From assembly GCA_963691835.1 (NCBI GenBank), contig OY829383.1, positions 3,410,001 to 3,474,000 of the forward strand: a DNA stretch of 64,000 nt. Direction: 5' to 3'. Position numbers and translations under genes: made by a program. Of this stretch, positions 34,501-42,667 are shown piece by piece; the stretch's first letter is position 1, and each line of letters starts with the position of its first letter. Origin of the DNA: G963691835 sp963691835. GTDB taxonomy: Bacteria; Pseudomonadota; Alphaproteobacteria; Thalassobaculales; Thalassobaculaceae. The notes under the pieces were generated by a model. That model had not been told where the DNA came from and searched no databases. It was given only the letters and a program-made list of their open reading frames with translations.

Positions 34501-37166
34501 GTGTCGAAGTTGGTGCCAACCGCTGGGCCAGACGACGTGTTGCCCAGGGCTTCCATAAAGCCCAAGGCCAAGAAGCCCAGCGGCGCCGCCACCGGGAGGG
34601 TCGCGAACTGGGCCGCCGCCGTGGCGAACTGGGACCCCGCACCCGTAAGGCCAAGCCCCACCTCGGGGCCTAGCAGGAGGCCGTTTGCCGCCGCCGGGGA
34701 AGCGATCCCCGACAGACCGAGGCTCTGGCCGATGCCGGACAGGGCGAAATTCGACGCCAGCCCGCCGACCGTGGAGGAGAGGCCGCCGTTGAAGATCTGG
34801 GAGATGAAGTTGAGAGGGGCCGACAGGAAGGACGAGGCGCCGCCACCGAGTGCGCCAGCCGCGCCACCCGCTGCCGGGGCCGTGCCGCCAAGGCCCAGGA
34901 GATCGCCCAGCACGGACGTGGGCGAGATGATGGACCCGAGGCTCCCCACGATGCCCGCAACGCCGCCACCGCCGCCCGTAGCGGCGCTCAAAAGCCCCGT
35001 GGAAGATCCGAGCCCGAGGATGTCCCCGATCACGAACTGGGTGGCGATCTGTGCCGCCAGCCGCTTGAAGATGTCCAGGATGCCATCGGCAAAGTCCTGG
35101 AAGCCGTCGAGTCCGTCCTGGAAGATGTCGGCGAATAGCTGCTGAAAGTTGTTCTCGATCTGGCCGACAGCGTCCTTGAGCGCGGAGGCAAAGGCGTTCG
35201 CCTCGTCCTGGGCGACCTTGAAGGCCTTCTCGCTGTCGATGAGGGCCTTGGCCATCTCGCGGGCCGCATCGGCGCCCAAGAGCGTGCTCCGGCTCATCAG
35301 GTCCATGGCCCAGCGGGTGATTTCATACTCCCGCTGGCTGATCCGGACGGCCTTGGTCAACTCCGCGTTCTGGGAGACCTCGCGCTCCATGGATGCGGTG
35401 AGCCGGTCGCGCTCGTCGACCATCTCGCGCCACCGCTTCTCGGCTTCAAGCTGGATGCGCTCCTCTTCCTCGGCCAACTCCGCCGCCCGTTCGACGGCCT
35501 TTTCGTTCGCCTCGCGGGCCACGTTCTCCTCGTAGATCGCCTCGGTCAGCGCGATCACAGCCGCCCTGGCCTCATCGGAGGCGTCGGCGCCGAGCTTGGC
35601 CAGATTGGCCGAGATCTCGCGCTCCTTGTTGGTCTGGGAGAAGGCGTTCAGTTCAAGCGAGAGGGCATTGATGACCTTTTGCTCTTTCTTCGTGAACTCC
35701 ACCGCCGCGTCGACCTGCTCTTCCACCACGGCCACGGACTCTTTGCGGGCCTCAGTCTGGCGGCCGACCGCCATCTCCAGGTCCATCATGTCCTGCATCT
35801 GGCCCTGGGTGAACGCGAGCCGCGCCGCGTAGGCCTTGGAATAGCCCTCGACAGCGGCATCGTAGAGCGCGCGGACGCCCTTGATCTCCTCGTCGATCCC
35901 GGCCAGCCGCGCCTGCCGGGCCGTTTCGTTGGCTGCGTCCCGGTTCTCAATGATCTGCTTTTGAAGATCGAGTGCGTTGAGGGCGGCCCGGTATTCGTCG
36001 ACCACCTTGGCCGCCGCCACAAACTCCTCGTCCAGGCGCTTGGCCAGATCGGCAGCGGCATCCTTTACGGTGTCCAGCTTCTTCTTGATCTCGGGAAAGA
36101 AAGCCCCGCCAAGCGCCCCAGCGCCCGCCAGGGGGCCTAGCAAGCCGCCACCACCGGGGACAAAGCGGACGAGCTTTACCGCCGCGAACGCGCCCGAAAC
36201 AGCGGCCAGGACCCGCAGGATCGTCTCGCTGTTGTTCACCAGAAACTTGAAGGAGTCGCCCAGGGCCGCGCCGAGCGCCCGAGCCCCATCCTGGGCCTCC
36301 TGGCTCGACAGCGCCGTGGCCACCTCGTTCATGGCCATGGTGAGCCCTTCGAGGAAGCCCGAGGTAGCGACCACGTTCTGAAGCTCGGCAATGCTGTTGC
36401 CGAAATCGTTGATCTGCTTCTGGGCGTTCTTTGTGGCGTCCGGGATCTGGGAGCCGAACTTGTCCACCCAGAAGGCGGACAGTCGGTTCACGAACTCCTT
36501 GGCCTCGACCTCGCCCTGTTCAAGGCTTTTCGATAGCTGCCGGGTGGTCATGCCCATGGCCGCGGCCGCGTCGGCGAACGCCGTGGGGATGCGCTCGCCC
36601 AACTGGCCCCGCAGTTCTTCCGCCTGGACCGTCCCCTTGGCGAGCATCTGTTGGAGGGCCAGGAAGGCGCCCTCGGCCTCGTAGGCCGAAAGCCCCATCA
36701 CCGTGGCCGCCGACGAAACGCCCGTGAAGGTCTGCCGGATCTGCGCGGTGGTGAGCCCCAAGGTGCTGGCCGAGGCCGCGAGCTTGGAATACGCCCGACC
36801 GGCGGTGAGGATGTCCTGCCCGAGCCGGTTGGATTCGGCCCGGACGAACTCCATCTCGCGCTTGGCACCCTCCAGGGAGCCCGTCGCGAACCGCAGGGTC
36901 GTCTCCATCTTCTGGAAGGCGATGCCGGTATTCAGAACCTGCTGGCCGATCCGAACCGCGCCGAAGGCCAGAAGTGCGGCCTTGACCTGATTGATGGTCC
37001 GCTGGATCGACTGCATCGCCCGCTCCATCCGCCCCAGGGAGCCCTGGATTTGGCGGGTCGAGCGGCTGAAGCTGTCGCCGGACCTCTTGAACGAATCAAG
37101 GGCCTCTCCCGCCTTGCGGAGGTCTTTCGTATCGACCTCGAATGCGAGCTTGGCGAAATCAGTCAC
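31503..37166 (-). CDS. Tail tape measure protein
   Basis: 1,887 residues, by far the longest gene. The N-terminal region (KLAFEVDTKDLRKAGEALDS, then LRFATGSLEGAKREMEFVR, TTAQIRQTFTGVSSAATVMG, LRGQLGERIPTAFADAAAAM) is the classic tape-measure domain. Long coiled-coil and glycine/alanine hydrophobic stretches follow (around residues 750-870). At about 1.5 angstrom per residue a tail near 280 nm is expected, so this would be a long-tailed siphovirus. The region has many misleading open frames on the other strand. Confidence 0.95.
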   Translation of the reverse strand: MTDFAKLAFEVDTKDLRKAGEALDSFKRSGDSFSRSTRQIQGSLGRMERAMQSIQRTINQVKAALLAFGAVRIGQQVLNTGIAFQKMETTLRFATGSLEGAKREMEFVRAESNRLGQDILTAGRAYSKLAASASTLGLTTAQIRQTFTGVSSAATVMGLSAYEAEGAFLALQQMLAKGTVQAEELRGQLGERIPTAFADAAAAMGMTTRQLSKSLEQGEVEAKEFVNRLSAFWVDKFGSQIPDATKNAQKQINDFGNSIAELQNVVATSGFLEGLTMAMNEVATALSSQEAQDGARALGAALGDSFKFLVNNSETILRVLAAVSGAFAAVKLVRFVPGGGGLLGPLAGAGALGGAFFPEIKKKLDTVKDAAADLAKRLDEEFVAAAKVVDEYRAALNALDLQKQIIENRDAANETARQARLAGIDEEIKGVRALYDAAVEGYSKAYAARLAFTQGQMQDMMDLEMAVGRQTEARKESVAVVEEQVDAAVEFTKKEQKVINALSLELNAFSQTNKEREISANLAKLGADASDEARAAVIALTEAIYEENVAREANEKAVERAAELAEEEERIQLEAEKRWREMVDERDRLTASMEREVSQNAELTKAVRISQREYEITRWAMDLMSRSTLLGADAAREMAKALIDSEKAFKVAQDEANAFASALKDAVGQIENNFQQLFADIFQDGLDGFQDFADGILDIFKRLAAQIATQFVIGDILGLGSSTGLLSAATGGGGGVAGIVGSLGSIISPTSVLGDLLGLGGTAPAAGGAAGALGGGASSFLSAPLNFISQIFNGGLSSTVGGLASNFALSGIGQSLGLSGIASPAAANGLLLGPEVGLGLTGAGSQFATAAAQFATLPVAAPLGFLALGFMEALGNTSSGPAVGTNFDTAGGRISGFRVTTDNGGSTELGNALGEAIQTVVNSALDLSGGSLVDGAFDGEVGFANGRFGSSIIMPGIASQDFRGRDSTGIFGITDDLRKNFGRRGTDEQSMRGAIVDFVSRNFIDALDRGLVDGVSDEAAATMRIGFGNLARAAANGFTEEDFNQALSDIEFIAGFDALAESLRDVGDTSATAADRLTMAAESQEAFNASLEDVRTNARTSATESGSPLAGISDFVDQAVRVFDPKGPLSFQLRMLLEGNQDTVVSESITRDIVSGGRFGVSFNPRLGIGAGPINDRNGRDINLEPYADQLFSVLASNINDDAGYQRLGRNVTSGFQETLRGDPTTLFQQLGDFDLFGVNFIKNLDLSSVEEAVFDVFGPDGEFVTTFRNQFERAGDQVDYVSLTRDLVNILIEAGAQVPDDLPVDPFFVDGRDRVVEALNIAKDQVEAYFAGVTETIGEQIQGPLSLFEEIVPAVSPLVDQFEQIKAQVEATVPDLQALNEDLAAFGQELIDVGQITTDAINGAREATQDEFLAGLGIGVSSDGTLSGSTIDFGGIASLAETIRALDLNSASLFEVDGRGLLPQVQGRIDEILVEGINALLSEAESYEDTLEQIQGIFGDRITGLSGIISSPDGTSDNTTVEEAVAVMPQALAEWFADQVNLEDAQKVVRDQITAQAALAQAATEAADKLNDLSLQAGDNARSLEAAIQANLSSGSLSPLSPSDRLAAARSGFDSALALARTGDIENEDVQEAINELPGLQQAVLEASRDYYGNSEEYLQEFNRTQDAMKEIAADQRSLESRYLTEAQAQTTLLESINTEMETLTDQLAANDNVAAYVSAGGDQYVATGAGGIVGAGFDLGYRPDRAMQILQALSAAGLPLPEGFGEGQLNALRASNPNVDQIVSAMGFADGGVFSGGSIVSAPTTFPIGIMGEAGPEAIMPLHRGADGSLGVRMQDGNQRAMIRVMMQGFAGLEARMAAVEANTASMARDTSLARNKPQRAARAA

Positions 37167-37231
37167 CAGCGACTCCTTGAAAACGGGATGACGAGGCGCG
37201 ATGTTGTCGCGTCACGTGTCTGGAGGCCCCA

Positions 37232-37405
37232 ATGGCCCTGAGAACTTGCAAAGGCTGCGGAAACCGCGTCGACAAATGGGCAAAGGAGTGCCCGCACTGC
37301 GGTCGTCCGGATGACTCCGGAGTGCTGCTCCGTTGGATGTCGAACCTGATCCTGGGCTCCATGGCCCTGGCCGTGTTTTGGATGATCGTGAGCGGCGGGA
37401 CCTGA
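37232..37405 (+). CDS. Small zinc-ribbon membrane protein on the opposite strand (moron candidate)
   Basis: 57 residues: a zinc ribbon CKGCGNRVDKWAKECPHCG at the N-terminus and one membrane segment near the end (LILGSMALAVFWMIV). GGAGG lies 6 bases before the ATG. It is on the plus strand inside the minus-strand tail operon, between tape measure and tail chaperone, and ends exactly where the chaperone gene ends. A possible promoter is TTGAAA (37177-37182) plus GATGTT (37200-37205). A separate transcription unit of this sort is typical of lysogenically expressed moron genes. Confidence 0.7.
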   Translation: MALRTCKGCGNRVDKWAKECPHCGRPDDSGVLLRWMSNLILGSMALAVFWMIVSGGT

Positions 37406-38208
37406 TCACCGCCGCTTGGCGCGGGCCTTGCTCTCTTGCTCGCGCTTCTTTCGTTCCTGCCGCTCCTTGGTGGTCTCGGAGGCCACGGCCAGGAAGCAAT
37501 CGTCGACCGCCCGGAGAGCGCTTACCTCCCAGGGCCGCATCCACAGCCGGTGCATCCGGCTATAGACCTCTATCGACTCGTATGTGATCGCGCCCGGCCC
37601 CATGGCGCCCGTTTGCCGGGCCGGGTTGAGATCCAGAAACCAGCCCCAGATGTGACTGGCAATGACCGGGAAATCGGGCTCCGGCTCGATGTCCGTGCCG
37701 AGGTCGCGACCGAGGGCCTTGGCCGCCTGCCGGAGGTGAGCCCCTTCCGAGGCTCCCTCCTTCATGCTCTGCTCGAATGACCAGCGAGCGTAGGCGACCA
37801 GTTCCTCGATCAGTTCCCGAAAAAACGCTGGCGATCAGCCGAGGCCTCGTCGATCTGCTCCCGGATGAACGGGAGCGTCTCGACCAGCTTCTTGGCGTTC
37901 GCATCGGAATAGCCGAAGGGGTTGCCGTCCCAGACGACGTTGTCGCTCCAGCCCACGATGCAGGCAGAGACCAGCTCGATCTGATCGCGGGCGATCTCGG
38001 CTGCGGACAGGGTCTTGTTCCGCTTCTTCGCCGCCCTTGCGATCCGCTGGTCGGTGATCCGCCGCTCGACCTTCTTGTAGGCCTCATTGTCGACCGAGAC
38101 GATCCGAATGGTGACAAGCTCGTCGTCGGAGCCTTTCAGCAGGGTGCCGTCCGGCATCTCAATCGTGATTTCGATCTCGTCGGAGGTGTTGAGGGTGGCC
38201 AGATCCAT
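37406..38208 (-). CDS. Tail assembly chaperone GT fusion, made by -1 frameshift
   Basis: The second chaperone frame (37406-37819) has no good start of its own. It is reached from the G frame by a -1 slip on T TTT TTC (minus strand, plus coordinates 37819-37825). The joined product is 267 residues: 130 from G, then RELIEELVAYARWSFEQSMK and the rest. The T part ends in a lysine/arginine-rich tail. As in lambda G/GT, both forms are expected to coat and recruit the tape measure and tube proteins during tail assembly. Confidence 0.85.
37810..38208 (-). CDS. Tail assembly chaperone G
   Basis: 132 residues (MDLATLNTSDEIEITIEMPD...), ending DRQRFFGN just after the slippery site. The N-terminal beta region and helical end (ARDQIELVSACIVGWSDNVV...FIREQIDEASADRQRFF) suit the family. 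AAGGA precedes ATG 38208. It lies directly after the tail tube gene, the usual place. Confidence 0.85.
   Translation of the reverse strand: MDLATLNTSDEIEITIEMPDGTLLKGSDDELVTIRIVSVDNEAYKKVERRITDQRIARAAKKRNKTLSAAEIARDQIELVSACIVGWSDNVVWDGNPFGYSDANAKKLVETLPFIREQIDEASADRQRFFGN
37819..37825 (-). promoter_or_regulatory. Ribosomal -1 frameshift site T TTT TTC
   Basis: In the zero frame the codons are CGT TTT TTC GGG AAC TGA, so XXXYYYZ slippage is perfectly framed, with a stop two codons later. The -1 frame continues for 137 residues. Confidence 0.85.
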
Positions 38209-38316
38209 GGCTCTGTTCCTTCTGTGGTCGGTTGGAAGGGTGGGGGAGAGGTCCGACCCCCTCTCCCCCGGCATGTCGCGACATGTCTGGTGCCAGGTAC
38301 TGGTCGGGGCACACGA

Positions 38317-38347
38317 ATAGCCCCCGGCTGTCGAGACCGGGGGCTAT
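38317..38347. terminator. Strong hairpin after the tail tube gene
   Basis: Perfect 11-bp stem ATAGCCCCCGG/CCGGGGGCTAT with 9-base loop between the tail tube gene and the chaperones. There is no T-run, so it may be a partial terminator or an mRNA stabiliser that lifts expression of the tube protein. Confidence 0.5.
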
Positions 38348-38355
38348 CTCAGGGG

Positions 38356-39516
38356 TTAGGAGGCGTTGGCGATCTGCCAGCGCAGGCTGGTGTCGTTGGT
38401 GCTGTCGTACAGCGCCTGGAAGGTGGCATTCGCCACAATCGGCCCCTCCTGGCCCGGATCGATGTCGCTGGTGTTCAGCTTGATCCGGGGGAAGAAGAGG
38501 CTGTGGAAGTCGGAGGTGTCGCCTAACTCGTCCAGCTTGATGGACAACGCCGCCTCGGTTTCATCCTCAAAGAGGCTGATCAGCGTAGCATCCTCCAGGA
38601 AGTAGGAGAGCGTGCCGGTGACCACGGCGGTGCCCTCGAAGACGTCCGGGCTCGTGTTGGAGCCGACCACGCCCTGGACCCCGCGACCGTTCTGGATTTG
38701 GAAGTCCACGCCGGTAACGACCGTCTGGGCCACCCCGTCGATGTAGAGGGAGCCGTCGAAGGCGGAGAAGGGGCTGGTGAAGCTCGCCGCCGTAGGTGTG
38801 GCATCGAGCGTCGTGCCGCTCATGTTCCCGAAGCCCATGCCCACGATGTCCAGGTTCGCGGTGACGATGCTCTCGGGCTGGATCGACACGCTCATCGTGT
38901 TGATCGCGCACCCGGTGAACGTCTGGAATTGCGTGATGTCCGCGAACTGGCGCTCGAAGGTGAAGGTGGAGAGGGTGGAGCCGATGTCCGCCGTCCGGCC
39001 TTGGACCGTGATCACCTCGTCCGCATCCGCCGTGTTGTCGACCGGGGCCGGGCTCACCGTAAGCTCCAGGGCGGAGGCCGCCGTGACCAGGAAGTAGGTG
39101 GTCGTCTGGCCCATGCCCGTGGTGGTGATGTAGTCGCCCTTTTTGATCCCATCCGTGAGGAAGGAGCCCGAGGCGCGGGTGAACTTGGAGGTGGCGTTCA
39201 CGCTGGTGAGCGAGGTGGTGCCGGTGGAGACGCCCGCCGTCCATGCGCTGTCCGACATGGCCGCCAGGATCATGGCGTCATAGTCCGACATGCCAAGCTC
39301 GAAGCCCAGGGAACCCGATACCTGCTTGAAGCCGTGCCGGGCGTCCTGGACCTGCCGGTTCGACCGGCGCTCGTTGGACGTGAGGAGTCCCTTGGAGGGG
39401 TTGAGGTTCCGGCTCGTGGTCCGGAGCGTGATCATGGTGGGCGAGGACGGAGTCGTTCCTCGGGTGGTCTCTGCCACGTAGGTGATGCCTACGCTTGCAC
39501 CGGATGCGAGCGCCAT
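38356..39516 (-). CDS. Major tail (tube) protein
   Basis: 386 residues: MALASGASVGITYVAETTRG...PSKGLLTSNERRSNRQVQDARHG...GSLGFELGMSDYDAMILAAM is the pattern of siphovirus tail tube proteins. The middle carries an inserted beta domain (SVNATSKFTRASGSFLTDGI). Position before the chaperones and tape measure agrees. Confidence 0.85.
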   Translation of the reverse strand: MALASGASVGITYVAETTRGTTPSSPTMITLRTTSRNLNPSKGLLTSNERRSNRQVQDARHGFKQVSGSLGFELGMSDYDAMILAAMSDSAWTAGVSTGTTSLTSVNATSKFTRASGSFLTDGIKKGDYITTTGMGQTTTYFLVTAASALELTVSPAPVDNTADADEVITVQGRTADIGSTLSTFTFERQFADITQFQTFTGCAINTMSVSIQPESIVTANLDIVGMGFGNMSGTTLDATPTAASFTSPFSAFDGSLYIDGVAQTVVTGVDFQIQNGRGVQGVVGSNTSPDVFEGTAVVTGTLSYFLEDATLISLFEDETEAALSIKLDELGDTSDFHSLFFPRIKLNTSDIDPGQEGPIVANATFQALYDSTNDTSLRWQIANAS

Positions 39517-39554
39517 GGGGGGCTCCTTTCAGGCTGGCCGCCGGAGCGGCTGGG

Positions 39555-39944
39555 TTAGTAGCTCTCGTAAGCCCGCCAGTGCACCGAGACCGGCAGCCGA
39601 TACCAGTGGCCGTCGATGAAGGTCGGGCCGCGTTCGGATCGGTCGACCCGGACGTTGCTGTGGCTGGAGGCGGGAGGGAAGGCCGCGAGGATGTCGTCGA
39701 TGATGTCCTCGGCGGTTTTGGTCCCGGTGTTGATCGGGACCACGACTGTGACTTGGTAGATCCCGCGCTGCTCGATCTGGCCGGTCGAGCGCGGAGCTTC
39801 TGAGATCGGGATCATGGCCTCCTCGACATAGGAGGCGTTGTTCGGCTGATACCGGCGGTTTTCCCAGGCTCGGTTGGCCGGGAGGCTTGAGACGCCCACG
39901 AGGGTGGCCCGCAGATTCTGCCGGATGGTGAACCAGTCGCTCAT
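39555..39944 (-). CDS. Tail terminator-like protein (DUF4128)
   Basis: 129 residues (MSDWFTIRQNLRATLVGVSS...) with VEEAMIPISEAPRSTGQIEQ, YQVTVVVPINTGTKTAEDII; matches DUF4128-type proteins related to tail terminators that cap the tube. ATG 39944 overlaps the previous stop by 4 bases. Confidence 0.75.
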   Translation of the reverse strand: MSDWFTIRQNLRATLVGVSSLPANRAWENRRYQPNNASYVEEAMIPISEAPRSTGQIEQRGIYQVTVVVPINTGTKTAEDIIDDILAAFPPASSHSNVRVDRSERGPTFIDGHWYRLPVSVHWRAYESY

Positions 39945-40324
39945 TTCGCCGCCACCCTTTGAGCCTCGACCATGACGATCTGATCCCACTCTGCGGCCAC
40001 AGGGCGGACCATGCCCTGGGGTGCCTGCCCGGAGTGCCCATATTCGAGCTTGAGGATGTAGGAGGCATTGTTGGCGATCCCGATGGTGTCGCCGAGCTTC
40101 ATGCCGTCGAAGGTGAAGGTCGCCAGGGTTACGGTCTCGGCGGTCTGCCTGCCGTTGATCACCGGGAACCACTGGGCGCGGGCGAAGCCGGTGTCGACCG
40201 GCGTGCGCGCCTGTATCCGGGCGGCGGCCTCGACCACGGCCTGCTTGGCCACGGCCTCCATCTTCTCCTTGGACTTGCCGATGAACGTGTCCAGGGCCTT
40301 CATGTCGAAGGTGACCTTGGCCAT
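39941..40324 (-). CDS. HK97 gp10-like neck protein
   Basis: 127 residues: ALDTFIGKSKEKMEAVAKQA...IQARTPVDTGFARAQWFPVI and NNASYILKLEYGHSGQAPQG are hallmarks of the HK97-gp10 family, which sits at the head-tail junction. Confidence 0.85.
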   Translation of the reverse strand: MAKVTFDMKALDTFIGKSKEKMEAVAKQAVVEAAARIQARTPVDTGFARAQWFPVINGRQTAETVTLATFTFDGMKLGDTIGIANNASYILKLEYGHSGQAPQGMVRPVAAEWDQIVMVEAQRVAAK

Positions 40325-40674
40325 TATTGTTTCAGATCCAGGGTGTAGGCGATTAGCGTGCCGCCGGGCTTCCTGGGCTGGACCTTCTGAACCGTGTACT
40401 CCTCCGAGCCGTCGATGATGAGGTCGCCCACCTTGGGGGTGGCCACCATGTCCTTCGCCGCGACAAGCGCGTGCAGGCCCTCGATCTCGACCACCGCGCC
40501 GCCCCGGAACTCGAGCCGCTTCCGTTGGATCACAGCGCTCACGGCCTCATCCGCCGACGTGGAGCCGGTGAACGAGTCCGTGGCCGGATCGTAGGCGCCC
40601 TCGGTGGTCTGCCGCAGGGTCACCGAGCGGCCAAGCCGCCCGATGGTGACCGCCATGGTCGAGGCTGAGAACAT
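40324..40674 (-). CDS. Head-tail joining protein
   Basis: 116 residues, beta-rich (GRLGRSVTLRQTTEGAYDPA, EYTVQKVQPRKPGGTLIAYT), resembling head closure/stopper proteins. A second start at 40656 (MAVTIGR) is possible. Stop and next start overlap by one base. Confidence 0.7.
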   Translation of the reverse strand: MFSASTMAVTIGRLGRSVTLRQTTEGAYDPATDSFTGSTSADEAVSAVIQRKRLEFRGGAVVEIEGLHALVAAKDMVATPKVGDLIIDGSEEYTVQKVQPRKPGGTLIAYTLDLKQ

Positions 40675-40677
40675 CGA

Positions 40678-41106
40678 TCAGGGGTCCAGGTCTTCGACGG
40701 TGGTTTCGTGGGTGCCGGACTGATCGTGCATCCCCACCTGGAAGTGGCTGGGCGTTTCGTTGTCCGCGATGTCCATCACCGCGCCCACGACCGAGGGGCT
40801 GATACCGGCCACGCCCTTCTTGGCGTCGGCCTCGTAGGTCGCCGCGAGGCCCAGGTAGTGGGTCTGGAGTTGCGTCCATTGCTCGCTCATGCCGTCGGCG
40901 CCAATTGACGCCCGGCGGGCGAACTTGGCCGCGATGCCTTTGCAGACTTGGCTGGCCGCCCCGTGGACGTTGGAGGAGGCCGTGGACAGGGCGAAAGTGA
41001 TCTCCTCGTCCGTTACCTGCTGGTCCGTGGTGTCCGTATCGCCTACGAGCCAGCGGACGGCATCTCGCGTGCTGTTGGACGGGTCGCCCCCGTAGGTCCA
41101 GGTCAT
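40678..41106 (-). CDS. Head-tail connector (gp6-like adaptor)
   Basis: 142 residues: TRDAVRWLVGDTDTTDQQVT-DEEI...A-LSTASSNVHGAASQVCKG is the short-helix pattern of head completion/adaptor proteins. Lies directly downstream of the capsid region. Confidence 0.75.
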   Translation of the reverse strand: MTWTYGGDPSNSTRDAVRWLVGDTDTTDQQVTDEEITFALSTASSNVHGAASQVCKGIAAKFARRASIGADGMSEQWTQLQTHYLGLAATYEADAKKGVAGISPSVVGAVMDIADNETPSHFQVGMHDQSGTHETTVEDLDP

Positions 41107-41109
41107 GGC

Positions 41110-41544
41110 CTAAAGCAGGTGCTCGATGGCGTCCTTGCGGTGAGGGCCGGACACCGGGTTGTCGCCGGCATCCACCACGTGCCACCAGCCGCCGCCTTTG
41201 GTGTAGGCGAAGTATCCATCAGCCTTGGTGTAGGCCTCGGGACCCGGCTCTGGCGCCTTTTCCGGCTCCTTGGCGGGCTCTGGGGCTTTCGGGGCATCCT
41301 GGGGCGCCTCCGGGGCCTTGTCGGCCTCCTGGGGCTTCTCTGGGGCATTGTCGGCGGGCTTGGCCCGCAATGCAATCCGGCGCTGCTCGTACATCTGGCG
41401 CGCTCGGCGGGGATGGAGGAGGCCATCGGGGAGCGGGTCCCCAGTATTGTACTCGACTCCATCGAGGACCATCCGCCGGTTGGCGACGATCTCGAAACTG
41501 GCAAAGTCCAGGCCCACGGCGCTGATCGGGGGATTGAGGGGCAT
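41110..41544 (-). CDS. Hypothetical protein with Pro/Glu-rich linker
   Basis: 144 residues: an N-terminal folded part (LNPPISAVGLDFASFEIVAN), a long EKPQ/EAP/KAP repeat linker, and an aromatic C-terminal domain (YTKADGYFAYTKGGGWWHVV). AGGAG before ATG 41544. Located between capsid and connector genes; perhaps a decoration or linker protein. Confidence 0.65.
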   Translation of the reverse strand: MPLNPPISAVGLDFASFEIVANRRMVLDGVEYNTGDPLPDGLLHPRRARQMYEQRRIALRAKPADNAPEKPQEADKAPEAPQDAPKAPEPAKEPEKAPEPGPEAYTKADGYFAYTKGGGWWHVVDAGDNPVSGPHRKDAIEHLL

Positions 41545-41577
41545 GGGGATCTCCTGGGTTGGTCGGGAAAGCGGAAA

Positions 41578-41600
41578 CGCCCCGGAGATGATCCGGGGCG
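41578..41600 (-). terminator. Hairpin after the capsid gene
   Basis: CGCCCCGGA/TCCGGGGCG, 9-bp perfect stem with 5-base loop; on the minus strand followed by TTTCCGCTTT. It could act as a weak terminator that keeps capsid mRNA level high. Confidence 0.55.
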
Positions 41601-41627
41601 CCTCCCTTTGTTTGGTCCGTGCCGGAC

Positions 41628-42617
41628 TTAGGCGACGAGCGAGGCAAAGTAGACGCCCAGGGCGCCCGACACCTTGTGCATGTCGAAGGCGGCCTCGATC
41701 TCGATCCGGTCGGACTTGAGATGCTCCATCCGGAACTTGAAGACCGTCTGACCGAGCGAAGATTCCGTGTAGGAATTCCACTCCATCACGTAGCCCGCCG
41801 CCGGGGTCATGAGACCCGGAGTGCGAGGGCGATAGGTGAGGAGTCCGGTCTTGCCGACGATGAAGTCGCCGCTGTGTGGCTGACCCTCGGCGGCGGTGTT
41901 TTCCACGCCACCGGCGACCAGGATCTCGTCCAGTTCCATGAGCGCGGCGACGGCTTCTTTCGAGGCCTTGGCCGGGGTGTTGTTGCTCACGCCACCGGAA
42001 TACTTAATCCGGTCGATGATGTCCGGGTGATCGGCGAGTTGATCCCAGACCTCCTGGCCGATGGTGAAGACGTTCGGGCGCATGCCCGTGGCCTTGTGAA
42101 CCGCCGTCCGGTAGGCCCGCATATCCTCAATCGGGGTCGAGGTGGCATCGTTCCACTGCTTCACCTGGGCGCCGGACGGAGATCCGGCCACGCCGGTGAC
42201 GTCCGTGTCCCAGACGCTCGGGGCCATGTAGTTGGTCACAAACTCCTTCTCCATCCGGAGCATGCGCTGCTCGGTGAGCCAGAGGGTGCTGTCCCGGTCG
42301 CTGTTGAGCGGGGTGTCCTCGTTCTTCCGGGTCGGGTCGGCCACGTCCTTGTGGAGCGCCCAGACGTCGCAGAAGTAGTTGGCCGTGCCGACCCCGTAGC
42401 CGCCACCCGCCGACTCCGTACCCGGAGCCCGCTTTTTCATCTCCGCCCGCTGGAAGTAGGAGCGGTCGTAGGTGAAGTATTGGTCGGACTGCTTTTTCAC
42501 GCTGATGGCCTGGAAAACCCGGCGTGCGATGAAGTGGCTGGCGTCCTGGATGAACGCAACCGAGATGTTGGTGAGCGGGCGATTGACATGCACATCGCTC
42601 GGAGTGGGCTGCGTCAT
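41628..42617 (-). CDS. Major capsid protein
   Basis: 329 residues: NRPLTNISVAFIQDASHFIA-R-VFQ, SDQYFTYDRSYFQ, then HKATGMRPNVFTIGQEVWDQ, GKTGLLTYRP, VMEWNSYTESSLGQTVFKFR. This is an HK97-fold capsid of the type that has no separate delta domain in the same chain. Location between a decoration protein and the connectors agrees. Confidence 0.88.
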   Translation of the reverse strand: MTQPTPSDVHVNRPLTNISVAFIQDASHFIARRVFQAISVKKQSDQYFTYDRSYFQRAEMKKRAPGTESAGGGYGVGTANYFCDVWALHKDVADPTRKNEDTPLNSDRDSTLWLTEQRMLRMEKEFVTNYMAPSVWDTDVTGVAGSPSGAQVKQWNDATSTPIEDMRAYRTAVHKATGMRPNVFTIGQEVWDQLADHPDIIDRIKYSGGVSNNTPAKASKEAVAALMELDEILVAGGVENTAAEGQPHSGDFIVGKTGLLTYRPRTPGLMTPAAGYVMEWNSYTESSLGQTVFKFRMEHLKSDRIEIEAAFDMHKVSGALGVYFASLVA

Positions 42618-42667
42618 GGGACGCCTCCTTTCAGGATCTCAAAGTGAGGGGGGATTGAGGAGCGCGA

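Noticed and set aside
32397..34673. 758-residue open frame on the plus strand inside the tape measure gene
   Set aside because: It is the reverse image of a GC-rich coding region, lacks a start signal and a recognisable domain; the minus-strand frame has clear tape-measure motifs.
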